This document shows, one piece after another, positions 51,390 to 60,260 of a stretch of 64,000 nt of DNA (the first letter of the stretch is position 1; each line of letters begins with the position of its first letter). Made by a program: the position numbers and the translations under genes. The stretch is from an uncultured Clostridia bacterium (lineage in GTDB: Bacteria > Bacillota > Clostridia > UMGS1810), in the NCBI GenBank assembly GCA_934500705.1, contig CAKSTI010000001.1, forward strand, positions 186,001 through 250,000. Direction: 5' to 3'. Under the pieces are notes generated by a model that made no database searches, was not told the DNA's origin, and saw only the letters and a list, made by a program, of their open reading frames with translations.

Positions 51390-53765
51390 TTATCGTTTAA
51401 TTTCTGCCGAAGGTGTAATCGGCGTCATATCGTTTGTCCACAAATAAAAACCAAATGCGTCAGACGGATTGTCAATGTTTAACTCCAACTCCGCCGTCCC
51501 GTTTGCTCCGTTCCATTTGACATCGTCTGCCTTTACCTGTGAAATTGAAGTCGAATCGGATTTTAAAGATGCGTAAAAGCTGAGGTTATCCAAAACTCCG
51601 TCGGCTCTGCTTACGGAAAGCCGCACGGAAAGTTTATCGCCTGCCGAAACGGAATTTAAGTCCTTTATCTCGCTGCCGTCCGCAAAATACCTCAAAGTAA
51701 TTCCGTAATAATCGGCATCTCTTGCGGCAAGTCTTTTGGTGCTGCCGTCGAAAACGTACACCGAATACCTAAGACCGTCAGCCGGCAGTTCAAAAGCAAA
51801 GGAATACTCCGAGAGACCGTCTGCCTTTCCCTGGTCAATGGCGGCATATTCGCCGACAAGAGAATTTTCCTTTTTAACAAGAAGGGTTACATCGGCACCC
51901 GGTTTTGAAGCCTTGCCGCTTATGCGGATTTCACTGCCTTCTTTTTCGAACTTCACATTGTCTTCTCCTGCAATCTCCGCCGTAACATAGAGCGGCTCAT
52001 CGCTTAGCTGATACGTTGAATCTTCGTTAAGTACGTTGCCGAACATATCCGTAACCGTTACAACGGAGTTTGCCGGAACCGTAACTATCGGTTGACCAAA
52101 AAACGTTTCTGCTATGGCAGCTTCGCTGTTTTCAGCGCCGTTCTTATTGACTGTGAGCCGTGCATCTTTGCCGCTGTGCTCCCAGAGAACGTAGGTATAT
52201 CTCGAAGCGGTGCCGCCTTTCCGTTTAAAGCCGTATGCGCTAAACTTCCTTTTGCCGCTGTAAATCCGCTCATTCAGGCAATCTTTAAACTCTGTGTTTG
52301 CAAGTGATTTGTTCATATACGAAAGCGCCGCATAACCCGCTTTGGCGGTAGTATAATTTTTCCTTACTATTCCGAAACGGTTCTCTGTGTCATCAAGGTC
52401 AGTGCCTTTTGCAATAAAATTATATATGTTTATACGCTCGACGCTCAAATCTGACATTGACATAACCACGGTGCGCACATCGCCCGATGCCTGTTTCATA
52501 TCGTCAGCATTTGCCGAGCCGTATTCGGTTAAGTATATTTTCACGCCGTCCGTGCCGTCACGCTGCATTGCGGAATTAAGCAGATTTTTAGCCGTGTCAA
52601 GTGCCGTAAAGAAAGCGCCGTCTGCCTTTTCGACTTCGTCGGAATAATCGCCAAATCCGTACGTGTACGGGTGGAATGCAAATCCGTCCATATAGTTTGT
52701 TATGCCGTCAACACCGAGAAACTGTTTTGTGAAATCCACAGTGGGTTTATTTTCCAACTGGCACATTCCGGCGGAAATAACGGTTGCGTCGGGGTCAACC
52801 GCCTTTATTGCGGTGTAGCCTGCCTTTACAAGCTTTGCATAATCCGTGCCGTCATACGGAACATCTCTTTGAGGCTGAGTGCCGTAGCGTGCGTAGTCAA
52901 GGTCGGGTTCGTTGCCAAGCTCAAAGGTTGGATTTGTTCCCTTTAACTCTCCCGCCATTGCCGCACAAAAGTTTGCGTATGCCTCAATCTGTTGGTCAAG
53001 AGTGTATGTTCTGCCGAGGCAAGCCGGGTGATTTTTGCACACGTTCTCGCTATACTCGTGCGGAAAGAGATTTCCGGTGTATGCCGGGTGATATATATTT
53101 AAGATATATATAGGCGACTTCTGCCCGGCTTCAAGCTCCTTTTCGATTATATCCTTCTGCCATTTTTCGAGTTTAGGCTCACCAGTTTTAACCTCGGCAT
53201 AGCCCCAGCGTATATCGTCACGGTTGGCGGAAAACCCCGCCTTTTGTCCGAGAAACACGTTTTTGCCAACGTCCTCCCAATCGGGATAACCCGGCAGGTC
53301 GCCCAAATGATAATTAACGGTCGTGCGCATATTCGCCTCGGTATTTGAAACCGAGGTTACAAACTCGGAAATCCTGGTGACTTTGGTATTGTTGCATACG
53401 ATATCAACATAGAGCCTGTACCAGCCGTATGGCAGTTTTTCGCTGACGGTAATGCCGATGTCACGGAAACCGCCGGCGGAAACCTTTATTGCACCGCTGT
53501 TCTCCCACAAAGTATTGTCATTTCTGTCAAGAACCTTGGCAGATACGACAAAATAGGCGTTGACGGAATACGGATTTTCAATTTTCAGCTTAAAGCGTGG
53601 GCTTTCGCCGTCGTAAAATACGTTTGCAACGGCACTGCTGCGCAAAAACACCATATTATCGGTAACTGCCGCCGATGCCGACACATTAACCGAGGCGCCG
53701 GCAATGATCGCTGTCGATATGAAAAGCGCACTTATTGTCCTCATCAGTCTTTTGCGTTTTCTCAT
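51390..53765 (-). CDS. Secreted clan-A-type glycoside hydrolase, family not assigned (791 aa)
   Basis: A 791-residue exported enzyme. I place the start at ATG 53765 (MRKRKRLMRTISALFIST, a signal peptide), 8 nt after GGGG; the open frame extends upstream to 53987 but overlaps the previous gene and lacks a ribosome site. The TIM barrel (about 140-510) has an acid/base candidate in TFELGNEPDLDYA (about 285) and a nucleophile candidate in IYLTEYGSAN (about 415), the NEP/E pattern of clan GH-A (GH39/GH5/GH30-like). Beta domains follow, ending with AFGFYLWTNDMTPI, the same tail motif as other secreted proteins here. Substrate unknown; hemicellulose or pectin side chains are plausible from context. 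Confidence 0.7.
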   Translation of the reverse strand: MRKRKRLMRTISALFISTAIIAGASVNVSASAAVTDNMVFLRSSAVANVFYDGESPRFKLKIENPYSVNAYFVVSAKVLDRNDNTLWENSGAIKVSAGGFRDIGITVSEKLPYGWYRLYVDIVCNNTKVTRISEFVTSVSNTEANMRTTVNYHLGDLPGYPDWEDVGKNVFLGQKAGFSANRDDIRWGYAEVKTGEPKLEKWQKDIIEKELEAGQKSPIYILNIYHPAYTGNLFPHEYSENVCKNHPACLGRTYTLDQQIEAYANFCAAMAGELKGTNPTFELGNEPDLDYARYGTQPQRDVPYDGTDYAKLVKAGYTAIKAVDPDATVISAGMCQLENKPTVDFTKQFLGVDGITNYMDGFAFHPYTYGFGDYSDEVEKADGAFFTALDTAKNLLNSAMQRDGTDGVKIYLTEYGSANADDMKQASGDVRTVVMSMSDLSVERINIYNFIAKGTDLDDTENRFGIVRKNYTTAKAGYAALSYMNKSLANTEFKDCLNERIYSGKRKFSAYGFKRKGGTASRYTYVLWEHSGKDARLTVNKNGAENSEAAIAETFFGQPIVTVPANSVVTVTDMFGNVLNEDSTYQLSDEPLYVTAEIAGEDNVKFEKEGSEIRISGKASKPGADVTLLVKKENSLVGEYAAIDQGKADGLSEYSFAFELPADGLRYSVYVFDGSTKRLAARDADYYGITLRYFADGSEIKDLNSVSAGDKLSVRLSVSRADGVLDNLSFYASLKSDSTSISQVKADDVKWNGANGTAELELNIDNPSDAFGFYLWTNDMTPITPSAEIKR

Positions 53766-53779
53766 AAACATCACCCCGA

Positions 53780-55780
53780 TCATTTTCCGTCTGTCAGTGT
53801 AATTGCACGGCAGTACGGCTGCATATCGAACGCTGTGTTCCAGAACACCGCCTGCACGCTGTCGCAGTTTGCAATATCCGACGGCACTGTAACGGCGTTT
53901 TCGATAACTCTGCCCGACCTTGCCGAAAGCGTGGTAATAAATGCCTCTGTTCTTTCCAGCTTGCCGCCGTTGTAATATGAAACGCAAACGAGCACATCGA
54001 CGTCATCAAAGGTGGGGTTCATAGCTTTTGCCTTTATCACTGCCTGCGTATTTGCTTTAAGCGAGCTGAAAGAGCCGATCTTTGTATCTCCCGCATAAAT
54101 GCCGTCCGCCTCAACCGCAAGCAACGGCGAACCGGTTTTAAATGTCACGGCATAACTCTGCGGAAGTGCTGCACCGCTTGTATTGGTTACGGTCTTGGCC
54201 GCTTTTATGACGTATTGCGTATTTGCCTTTAACATCTCGGTCGGCGAGATTGTGTAGAACTGCCCGTTGATTTTCCTTGTTACTTCGACGGGGACATCGC
54301 CGTCCTCACTGCGCTCTGCCAAAACAACCCCCTGCTCGGCACTGTCTGCGTCAAGCTCTGCGGTAAAGTCAAGGACAATATCCGCTATGCCGGGGCTAAT
54401 GGCTGACTTTAAATCAGTTATTTCGTTTCCGACCATATCACGAATTATTATCTCATCGGTTTTTAGTGACGGTTTTGCTCCGAGATTTTCAAGTTTCATA
54501 TTATCTATCAGATATGTTTCCGTCGAGCCGAGTCTGTTCCACAGGCAGAAATACGTTGAGTTGCCGGAAACAGCTCCGCTTGTTTCCTGCCCCTCAAAGT
54601 AAGAGGGTGAGTATGTGCCCATACTCTCGCCGGTTTCTTTATCAAAGAGAGTGTATATAATGTAACCGCCCTCTGCATTTTCGTAAAATTCAACCTGAAC
54701 GGTATACCACTTTCCCGCCTCGGTGCCTTTTATGACTCTTGCATCGTCGCCAAAGTCCACCTTGCCGCAGTTAAAACCGGAAACGGAGTTGAAAAATCCC
54801 AGCGACCACGAGGTTTCCGCTTCCGCATAGAAATTCAATCCACCGCTTCTGACGCCGGCATTCTTTGCCATAATATCATAGGTAAAACGGTAGGCATAAA
54901 TATCGCTTTTGTTATTAATTCTTACATACACATAAGCGTCGGGTGCAACAGACAGCGCCCCGTTTTCAAATCCTATTCCGCCGCTTTCTCTCGACCAGCC
55001 TTTGGCGTGGAGCGCATCAAAGCTCTGGCTGTCGAAATTTTCCTCAAAGACGGTATTGTTTATCTCCGGGTCATCGGGTTCGGTTTTATCAACTTCCTTT
55101 AAGATAACATCGTCTATGTGAACGTTGCTGTCCATTTCGTTGTTCCAGAAATACAGGCTTGTGAACGTAACAGGCGTTGATGCGTCAATCTCCGTAACGT
55201 CATTAAGACCTGAATATATGGTATTTTCTCTCTTGGTAAACAACACATTGCCGCCCTCATCGAGTAAGGTGTGGCGAATATAGCGATTAGCGCTGTCTGT
55301 GCAGAACTCCGTTTTAACGGTGTACCAGGTGTTAATTTCCGCTGGAGATTTTTCTGCGTCCTCCGGATTTTGCGCTATGCCGTATTCCGTTGCGCAGTTT
55401 TTCCAGGACCAGCCTTTTTCCGGTATGGCACAGCCGAAGGAAACGTTATTTATGTAGTCATAACATCTGAACGATGAATTGTTTACGGACGGAACCTTTT
55501 CAAACATAATCCTATATGACAACTCATACGATTTTGCCGCATTCATCTGTCCCACAGGCAGATTGAGTGTAGGCCACGACTGAAAAGGCAAAAGCATTTC
55601 GCCGTTACTAAACGTCTGAATGTGACCCGACCACACCGACGGAACGGTAAACCCGTTGCCGTCAAATGTTTCGTGAAAGAGTATTTTTTCCTCCCCATCT
55701 GCCGAAACAACTGCCGAGAATGCCGGCACTGCCATAATTACAGCCAATGCAAGCGCCGCAATTTTTCCCTTAATTCTCAT
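53780..55780 (-). CDS. Secreted protein with two jelly-roll binding modules and an Ig-like domain
   Basis: A 666-residue exported protein (signal peptide about 1-27, AVIMAVPAFSAVVSADG). Two modules homologous to those of the 854-residue protein: about 30-225 (ILFHETFDGNGFTV to VHIDDVILKEV) and about 240-430 (VFEENFDSQSFDALHAKGW to YLIDNMKLENL). A Big_5-type Ig domain follows (about 440-555, VLAERSEDGDVPVEV, MLKANTQYVIKAAKTV), then a tail domain with QAVFWNTAFDMQPY. No catalytic motif. It is placed between two glycosidase genes with short gaps, so it is likely a binding companion for them. Confidence 0.6.
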   Translation of the reverse strand: MRIKGKIAALALAVIMAVPAFSAVVSADGEEKILFHETFDGNGFTVPSVWSGHIQTFSNGEMLLPFQSWPTLNLPVGQMNAAKSYELSYRIMFEKVPSVNNSSFRCYDYINNVSFGCAIPEKGWSWKNCATEYGIAQNPEDAEKSPAEINTWYTVKTEFCTDSANRYIRHTLLDEGGNVLFTKRENTIYSGLNDVTEIDASTPVTFTSLYFWNNEMDSNVHIDDVILKEVDKTEPDDPEINNTVFEENFDSQSFDALHAKGWSRESGGIGFENGALSVAPDAYVYVRINNKSDIYAYRFTYDIMAKNAGVRSGGLNFYAEAETSWSLGFFNSVSGFNCGKVDFGDDARVIKGTEAGKWYTVQVEFYENAEGGYIIYTLFDKETGESMGTYSPSYFEGQETSGAVSGNSTYFCLWNRLGSTETYLIDNMKLENLGAKPSLKTDEIIIRDMVGNEITDLKSAISPGIADIVLDFTAELDADSAEQGVVLAERSEDGDVPVEVTRKINGQFYTISPTEMLKANTQYVIKAAKTVTNTSGAALPQSYAVTFKTGSPLLAVEADGIYAGDTKIGSFSSLKANTQAVIKAKAMNPTFDDVDVLVCVSYYNGGKLERTEAFITTLSARSGRVIENAVTVPSDIANCDSVQAVFWNTAFDMQPYCRAITLTDGK

Positions 55781-55804
55781 CTTAATACCTCCTGTAATTA
55801 ATAG

Positions 55805-58800
55805 TTATTTTTTAAGTTTCAAGTCGCCGAAAAGAGTAACCTTTTTTATGGTTCCGATACCGCTCATATATTCTATCCAGCCTCTGCCGCTGCCGTCGTT
55901 GTCGTTGAGCAGCGCTGAAAAACGGTATTTATGGCTCTTTTCCTGCCAATCCACTTCATAATCCTTATAGAAAATTTCGTCCCAGGGAAGCCTTACTTCA
56001 TACACAGTGTAGGTGTCATACCTTTTTACCGCAACATCGCAGTTTTCAACCGGACCTGCGTTGTCGGTGTTGTAGTAAGAGCTGTATCTGTAAACGCTCG
56101 CTTTCCCGTCGGAACCCTGTGCAATGCCGAATTCATTGATTAAACCTGCGCCGACGGGGTTGATGTCGGCTCTGTCGTCAATGGCTATCTGGAAGCTGTC
56201 GGTACTCCACATATTAAACGGGTCGTCGCCGTATGAGGTATAATGCACGTCATCATTTGCTATGCCGAGGAAATACAGGTTATCCTCGTCCCACATCAGC
56301 GTACCGCTGAAAGAGATATCGGAGGGGCCGCCCCAATCAGCAATTTCTTTAACGCTGTCGGCATCGTCTGCTCCGATCCAACTGCCCGACCACTCGCCTT
56401 TTTCTATAACGCCGTCTATAACAGGTTTTTTGTCTGCGTAAATCGCCGCCGTAAAGTTCAGCGTTGTTTCATTTTCCTCACAATAGCCGTTTTCAAGGGT
56501 TGCTGTGGATTTAAAGTTAATCACATTCTTGTTTACTTTTTCGGGCATATTTATGTAATACACCACTTCCTCACCGGGTGCAAGCTCAAACGCACGCTGA
56601 CCGTTAAATGATGAAATATCGGCGGGTGCATCAACTTTGTATACACCTTTAATCGCCTGACTGACGCACAGATTCTTAAGCGTCGTTCTTATGCGCCATT
56701 GGTTATTGTTGAGCGCAGATGCCGGCTCGGACGCTGCGCTTATTTCAAGCGGCGAAGTTACGCTGAGCAAGTGCTGAGCCGCATAATATGTTTTGCCGTC
56801 CGCATCTGTGACGGACACATTGAATTTATACGAACTGTCGAGGGTGTTCGGAACTTTTATCTTAACCGTTGCCGTATCTCCGTGAAAACCGTCATTTTCC
56901 AATACTTCCACGGTATTTTCCACATTAATTTTAAAGTTAGCGTCTGTTTTCTTTGTAAATTTAAGCTCCACAGTATCTCCGCCCGCACCGGATATTGAGG
57001 TATAATTCGCCTCAATGGGTGCATTGTATTCGGTGATTTCAAATCCCGAAAAACCGCCTGTAACGTATATCGGCTCGGCGGTAAGCACAAAGCTGTATTC
57101 ACCGTTTTTGGAATATACGGTATTTATGAGATTGCCGTATGCGTCATACACATCGACGGACGGACAGCCGAGATTGTACGTGCGCTTTATACCGCCGGCG
57201 GAGTTTACGTCGTGATTGTTTGATTGGAGGAGCAAAACATTTTTGCCAAGCTCCTTGTTATCAAACAGAAATGAATATATACTCTCCTCGCCGTCTAACT
57301 GCTTTATTTCCGAATTTTGATTTATAAAATAGCTGAACGCCGTCATTGCGATGAAACTCTCTTTTGCGGCATAGGGATTATTTTCGGCAAGGTACCAGTC
57401 AACTATACCCCAGTTTTCCTCAAATTCGTCACGTCTTGCACGGTCGGCAAGACAATAGAACACGTATTTGTCATATATTTTATATGCCTTTGCAATGGCA
57501 CGTCCGAGAACGTGGTTTTGATACTGTTCCTGTCTTGTAACGCCGTTTTCGCCGATGTATGTCGAAAAACCGAATTCGGTTGCCCATAATTCCTTGTCGC
57601 CAATGCCATATTCTTCCATAAGTTCGTGGATTGAATTTGCATCATCAATCCAGAGTTTATCCCTGAAAGAACTAGACCAATCATACGGGTGAATTGTAAC
57701 GGCGTCAAGATATTTTCCCGCACCCGTTTCAAACACTCTCTTTGTCCAGTCATAGACAACGCTTGCCGTACTGAGGCCTGTAACCATAAGATTGGGATTT
57801 ATGTCCTTTATGACTTTATACGTTCTTTTTACAAGCTCGCCGTACTGTTCGGGGGTTGCGTTGTTTTTGTTAAAAGCGTAGATGTTCGGCTCGTTCCACA
57901 CCTCGTAAACGTCTATAATACCGTTTAGCCTCGTTACCGTATCTCTGACCCATTCCTCCCACTCGGCAAGCTGCGTCTCCGTTACGGGGATACCCTCGGT
58001 ATCGGCTTTTACACCGAAAAGAATACCTATTGTCTCTATTCCCTTATCTTTAAGGAGTTTCCAGCCATCAACGGCACTCTGCTTTAGAACCCACTTGCTG
58101 CCGTCAAATTCACACACGTTTTTGTTTATGTCATCACGTATATATGCAAGACCCGCCTTGTTGTAAACCTCGGCAACGTCCTCAGGCATTCCCATACTGT
58201 AAGACATTACCTGATGGCAGCCGCCGAATTCACCGTCACCCGTACCGGGTTCGTATGTATGAGAAACAGAAAATTTTACCTCGAAATCTTCTGTAACTGT
58301 TTTGTTCTCTGATTTATACTCAACCTCAAAATTACCTTTTAATCTATACAAGCCGTATTTTTGGGGATTTTTAAACGGTACTTTACATTCCGACGACCCG
58401 TGCGGTGCAAGCTCATAAGAAAGCTCGTCAATACGGCTCACTTTATTACCGTATTCGTCATAAACCGTACCGTTTATCTTAAAAGAAATGGGCTGTTCGC
58501 TGTCCTTGTTGTAGGCAGTGATATTCAAGGCCGTTTCGTCATTTTCATTTAAAAGATTTCCCACAACACCTGTGGAAATAGCATATTTAAGCGGATTGGC
58601 ATATTCGCCGTATGTTATTTTAAGCGAGCCGAACGTAACGTCCTCCGTACTCTGCCCTTGGAACGGACTGAATATTGTAAGACGGATATCACCGTTATAT
58701 ATTCGGTTTGCCGCTCTTAAATCCTCAATGTGGAACGTGTGGCTCTTCCACACATTTGTATTTTCGCAGAATACAACTTCTGTTTCTTTATACACATCGT

Positions 58801-59200
58801 TGTCCGGAACGCCGGGCCATTCTGTGGCAGGGTTGTAGGAGTCATAGTGAATTGAAAAGTGACCGTAACCCTCGTCAAAGTATTCAACCGTGATGTCAAC
58901 CGGCGTGTCATTCGGCAAATCGTACATAAACTTGTCGTTTATTCCGATCCACATACTGGAACCGGCGACACCGGCAGACTTTAACCCCTCTTTCCCGTCA
59001 ACGTATACCGGACTCATATAGTTTGCATAATCCTCGTGCATATTGACGTATTTGGTCACTGCTCCGAAGCTCGCCCCGGCATAATCCGAGATGACGTCGT
59101 CCGCCATTGCCGAAAACGGCATAATTGAATTTAACAATACCGTCAGGGCAACGGCAATCTGCCCTTTTCTCCTTAAAACTGCCAACATTCTTTTAAGCAT
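55805..59200 (-). CDS. Secreted clan-A-type glycoside hydrolase with C-terminal CBM9-like domain (1131 aa)
   Basis: A 1131-residue exported enzyme. ATG 59200 is chosen behind AAAGGAG (an upstream ATG at 59248 lacks one). Signal peptide about 1-33. Beta domains (about 35-345) precede a TIM barrel (about 350-680) with acid/base candidate VYEVWNEPNIYAFN (about 436) and nucleophile candidate LWATEFGFSTYIG (about 540), as in GH39-like clan GH-A enzymes. More beta domains follow, and a CBM9-like module at about 945-1131 (KPVIDGVIEKGEWSGSW, MWDEDNLYFLGIANDD, DSFQIAIDDRADINP). First gene of a nine-gene operon ending in a sugar transporter. The substrate is not fixed by sequence. Confidence 0.78.
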   Translation of the reverse strand: MLKRMLAVLRRKGQIAVALTVLLNSIMPFSAMADDVISDYAGASFGAVTKYVNMHEDYANYMSPVYVDGKEGLKSAGVAGSSMWIGINDKFMYDLPNDTPVDITVEYFDEGYGHFSIHYDSYNPATEWPGVPDNDVYKETEVVFCENTNVWKSHTFHIEDLRAANRIYNGDIRLTIFSPFQGQSTEDVTFGSLKITYGEYANPLKYAISTGVVGNLLNENDETALNITAYNKDSEQPISFKINGTVYDEYGNKVSRIDELSYELAPHGSSECKVPFKNPQKYGLYRLKGNFEVEYKSENKTVTEDFEVKFSVSHTYEPGTGDGEFGGCHQVMSYSMGMPEDVAEVYNKAGLAYIRDDINKNVCEFDGSKWVLKQSAVDGWKLLKDKGIETIGILFGVKADTEGIPVTETQLAEWEEWVRDTVTRLNGIIDVYEVWNEPNIYAFNKNNATPEQYGELVKRTYKVIKDINPNLMVTGLSTASVVYDWTKRVFETGAGKYLDAVTIHPYDWSSSFRDKLWIDDANSIHELMEEYGIGDKELWATEFGFSTYIGENGVTRQEQYQNHVLGRAIAKAYKIYDKYVFYCLADRARRDEFEENWGIVDWYLAENNPYAAKESFIAMTAFSYFINQNSEIKQLDGEESIYSFLFDNKELGKNVLLLQSNNHDVNSAGGIKRTYNLGCPSVDVYDAYGNLINTVYSKNGEYSFVLTAEPIYVTGGFSGFEITEYNAPIEANYTSISGAGGDTVELKFTKKTDANFKINVENTVEVLENDGFHGDTATVKIKVPNTLDSSYKFNVSVTDADGKTYYAAQHLLSVTSPLEISAASEPASALNNNQWRIRTTLKNLCVSQAIKGVYKVDAPADISSFNGQRAFELAPGEEVVYYINMPEKVNKNVINFKSTATLENGYCEENETTLNFTAAIYADKKPVIDGVIEKGEWSGSWIGADDADSVKEIADWGGPSDISFSGTLMWDEDNLYFLGIANDDVHYTSYGDDPFNMWSTDSFQIAIDDRADINPVGAGLINEFGIAQGSDGKASVYRYSSYYNTDNAGPVENCDVAVKRYDTYTVYEVRLPWDEIFYKDYEVDWQEKSHKYRFSALLNDNDGSGRGWIEYMSGIGTIKKVTLFGDLKLKK

Positions 59201-59246
59201 TATTTTCCGCTCCTTTAAATTATGTTTACCGATTACCGCTGAATAC

Positions 59247-59255
59247 ATTTTATCA
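59247..59255 (-). promoter_or_regulatory. Extended -10 promoter of the nine-gene operon
   Basis: On the minus strand TGATAAAAT (59255-59247), an extended -10. No good -35 is visible 16-18 bp upstream, which suggests an activator-dependent promoter. It lies 46 bp before the ATG at 59200, in the 186-bp gap after the EamA gene; nothing else was seen in that gap. Confidence 0.5.
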
Positions 59256-59386
59256 CAACATCAATTAGAAATAAAAGATAATATATGTACCAAAAAGTGA
59301 GGAATATCACCATATTTTGTGTAAGCCGCCGACACTCTGATTTTGGACGAAATACGCTGCGTTTTCGCAATTACGGACAGCACCTC

Positions 59387-60241
59387 TCACAGATTAATGA
59401 GCACTATCGAGAGCGCTCCGAGTACGTATCCCACAAGCTGTTTTGCGGCGAGTTTTTCCTTAAACAGAGTTACGGAGGCTATAAACGTAATTACCACTCC
59501 GCCGGACATTACCACCGGAAAGAGTATTGCCGTCGGAACAAGCGACGTAAGAAGCATTACAAGCATATTAAGTCCGCCGTTTGCAGCTCCCTCAAAGGGT
59601 GCATATTTTATTGCCGACGCAATGTCCGCCGTTATGCTTTTGCTGCTTAAACACGCAGATGCAAACATAACCAATGCGCCAACCGCCAGCGCAACTGTCA
59701 TAAATTCGCTTTTGTAAGCGCCGGCGAACTTTAACTGCTGCATTTTTTGAATTGTAGAGCACATACCGTTTCCGACAAATCCCGTCGCAACCCAGGCAAA
59801 CCACTTGGGGCTTACCTTTGCATCGCCTTCCTTTGTCTGCGGTTTCACCAGAAACAGGCACACAAACACCAGTACAATTCCCAGGTACCCGACTGCGCTC
59901 AGTTTTTCCCTCAAAGCAACTATTCCGTATAGCGTAGGTATTATAAGCGAGCACTGATTGATTAAAGTCGAAATCGCCAGCGGCCCGCAATTTATTGCCA
60001 TTACATTGCCTATCATAGCCATTGAATACATAGCCGCAAACGAGAGTGAATATCCTACGGTTTCGGAAACAAATTCAAACTTGCCTCCGTTTATAATCAA
60101 AAAGAAAACCATTGCCGACGCCGCAACCAAAGACGAGAACATATATGTATTCGGATTTTTTACCGATGCGTTGTACTGCTTTGCAATCAAGTTCTGGACC
60201 GTAACGCACAGAACCGCTGCGGTTAACAACAAATAAACCAT
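59387..60241 (-). CDS. EamA/DMT-superfamily transporter
   Basis: A 284-residue membrane protein with about ten membrane segments arranged as two five-helix repeats. It begins MVYLLLTAAVLCVTVQNLIAK and has MAINCGPLAISTLINQCSLIIPTLYGIVALREKLSAVGYLGIVLVFVCLFLV at the end of the first repeat, and the matching ITFIASVTLFKEKLAAKQLVGYVLG at the end of the second. The acidic/lysine EKL turn is diagnostic. These are drug/metabolite or sugar exchangers. It follows the hydrolase-like gene by 19 bp in one operon, so it may move the product or substrate of that enzyme. Confidence 0.85.
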   Translation of the reverse strand: MVYLLLTAAVLCVTVQNLIAKQYNASVKNPNTYMFSSLVAASAMVFFLIINGGKFEFVSETVGYSLSFAAMYSMAMIGNVMAINCGPLAISTLINQCSLIIPTLYGIVALREKLSAVGYLGIVLVFVCLFLVKPQTKEGDAKVSPKWFAWVATGFVGNGMCSTIQKMQQLKFAGAYKSEFMTVALAVGALVMFASACLSSKSITADIASAIKYAPFEGAANGGLNMLVMLLTSLVPTAILFPVVMSGGVVITFIASVTLFKEKLAAKQLVGYVLGALSIVLINL

Positions 60242-60260
60242 TTAATTTGCTTCTCCTTAA

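Noticed and set aside
53766..53987. An N-terminal extension of the 791-residue glycosidase
   Set aside because: The extra 74 residues are basic, unlike an exported N-terminus, overlap the real end of the upstream gene and hide the obvious signal peptide starting at 53765.
59256..59386. A terminator after the EamA gene
   Set aside because: Only a 3-bp GCG-AAAA-CGC stem with no T-run is visible, so I do not call one; readthrough into the nine-gene operon is possible.
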